A DNA stretch of 64,000 nucleotides from Rhodoferax sp. GW822-FHT02A01 (lineage in GTDB: Bacteria > Pseudomonadota > Gammaproteobacteria > Burkholderiales > Burkholderiaceae_C). Numbering within the stretch: the first letter of the stretch is position 1; each line of letters begins with the position of its first letter. The stretch covers positions 930,001 through 994,000 of the forward strand of contig NZ_CP152376.1 in NCBI RefSeq assembly GCF_038784515.1. Reading direction: 5' to 3'. A program made the position numbers and the translations under genes. Of this stretch, positions 63,213 to 64,000 are shown one piece after another. The notes below the pieces were generated by a model. That model was not told the origin of the DNA, searched no databases, and saw only the letters and a program-made list of their open reading frames with translations.

Positions 63213-64000
63213 TCACTTGGCCAGGTCGTACTGGCTACCCTTCCATTGGTAAACGGCGAACGCAGGTGCCTTCGGGTCACCCTTTGCGTCGAACTCTAGG
63301 CTGCCCAGCACCGTGCTGAACTTGCCCGCAGAAAGAGCTTTTTGCACATCTGCAAACTTCTTACTCTTGGCAGCATCGATGGCCTGTGCATAAGCCTGCA
63401 CAGCACCGTAGCAAAACAGCACATAGCCATCAGGTTCGTACCCTGCAGCACGGAATTTCTTGACCGCTTCGGCTGATGCAGGGTACTTGCGTGGGTCCGG
63501 GTAGAACGTGAACAGCAGACCGTCAACAGCTGCGCCGGCAGCGCTGTAAAGCTCGGAGTTGGTGCTAGTGTTACCGCTCATCGTGGTCATCTTCAGGCCA
63601 CCTTGGGAGGCTTGGCGCAGGATGAGGCCGAGTTCAGTGTAGTAGCCACCATAGAAAGCGACTTCAATACCACCTGCTTTGAGCTTTGAAATGAGGGCGG
63701 TGTAGTCTTTTTCGCCGGCAGTGATGGACTCGCGCATTGCAGGCGGGTTCTTCAATTCCTCGAGGGTCTGAGCAACCACATCGGCTTGGGCCTTGCCATA
63801 GGCACCCTTGTCGTCAATGACGGCAAACTTCTTGCCAGCATATTTGCTGACCAGGTACCTTGCAGCAACCGCACCTTCTTGGTCGTCACGGCCAGTGATT
63901 CGGAAGACGTTTTTCAGTCCCCGGTCAGTTACCTTGGCATTGGTGGAAATGGTAATCATCGGAATCTGAGCTTCGCTGTACACCTCAGATGCTGGGATGG
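63213..64000 (-). CDS. branched-chain-type ABC substrate-binding protein (5' end outside window)
   Basis: The visible C-terminal 260 or so residues are of the Peripla_BP_6 (LivJ/LivK) type: PMITISTNAKVTDRGLKNVFRITGRDDQEGAVAARYL, FAVIDDKGAYGKAQADVV, and VAFYGGYYTELGLILRQASQGGLK. The frame stays open to base 64000, so the N-terminus with the signal peptide lies beyond the window. It gives the specificity of the LivHMGF-type importer encoded after it. The ligand is not evident; from linkage, a carboxylate or aromatic acid is as likely as a branched-chain amino acid. Confidence 0.88.
   Translation of the reverse strand, partial: IPASEVYSEAQIPMITISTNAKVTDRGLKNVFRITGRDDQEGAVAARYLVSKYAGKKFAVIDDKGAYGKAQADVVAQTLEELKNPPAMRESITAGEKDYTALISKLKAGGIEVAFYGGYYTELGLILRQASQGGLKMTTMSGNTSTNSELYSAAGAAVDGLLFTFYPDPRKYPASAEAVKKFRAAGYEPDGYVLFCYGAVQAYAQAIDAAKSKKFADVQKALSAGKFSTVLGSLEFDAKGDPKAPAFAVYQWKGSQYDLAK

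Noticed and set aside
1..64000. Search for CRISPR arrays, tRNA/rRNA genes, toxin-antitoxin or other defence genes, prophage and attachment sites
   Set aside because: None seen: no regularly spaced repeats, no cloverleaf or rRNA sequence, and all genes fit catabolism, transport or regulation apart from one dead IS3 remnant.

Overview
The window looks like a chromosomal catabolic region of a betaproteobacterium, most likely a member of the Burkholderiales near the Comamonadaceae (Rhodoferax/Polaromonas-like). This rests on gene content and protein style: an iol cluster with an IolC-DUF2090 fusion, DUF1302/DUF1329 envelope genes, two EtfBA pairs and ACS-type MFS transport. No rRNA, tRNA, CRISPR array, prophage or defence system was found. 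Almost every gene concerns uptake or breakdown of small organic compounds, arranged as five modules, each with its own regulator.

Region 1 (1-19 kb): the end of a Crp/Fnr regulator and a MaoC hydratase, a decayed oxidoreductase/Rieske pair, then an inositol-type module. LacI and RpiR regulators are followed by a long minus-strand series: iolA, iolB, iolD, iolC (kinase fused to an aldolase-like domain), two TIM-barrel proteins, a Gfo/Idh/MocA dehydrogenase and a sugar ABC transporter. A divergent IolE-like gene lies beyond the transporter. An 18-bp LacI-type operator (ACTGCACCCGGTTGCAGT or variants) occurs at four sites: before lacI, the dehydrogenase, the binding protein and the IolE-like gene.

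Region 2 (19-38 kb): a GntR/FCD regulator, cupin, zinc-type dehydrogenase and FMN reductase are divergent from an operon of a FAH-family hydrolase, a DUF1185 protein, a VOC (extradiol dioxygenase-like) enzyme, an FAD monooxygenase, a SnoaL-like protein, an aldehyde dehydrogenase and EtfBA. TGCAT-N3-ATGCA boxes stand in front of each transcription unit. A minus-strand block follows: a chemoreceptor and an RND/Ycf48-like/DUF1329/DUF1302 envelope cluster. Together these suggest sensing, membrane traffic and oxidative cleavage of an aromatic or hydrophobic compound that I cannot name.

Region 3 (38-46 kb): a broken IS3-family remnant joined to a chemoreceptor fragment, then a complete L-threonate/D-erythronate pathway (FadR-type regulator, MFS transporter, LtnD, DenD, OtnK, OtnC, OtnI) with matching GntR-type operators.

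Region 4 (46-57 kb) is a CoA-dependent beta-oxidation module for an unknown acid. The minus strand carries an amidohydrolase, GntR/UTRA regulator, alpha/beta hydrolase, 3-hydroxyacyl-CoA dehydrogenase, flavodoxin-like oxidoreductase and VOC protein. The plus strand carries acyl-CoA dehydrogenase, acyl-CoA ligase, enoyl-CoA hydratase, thiolase, a DUF1932-type dehydrogenase and a PAS-AraC regulator. The divergent promoter holds a repeated operator-like sequence. Region 5 (57-64 kb) is a second EtfBA pair followed by a complete branched-chain-type ABC transporter, whose binding protein runs off the window end.
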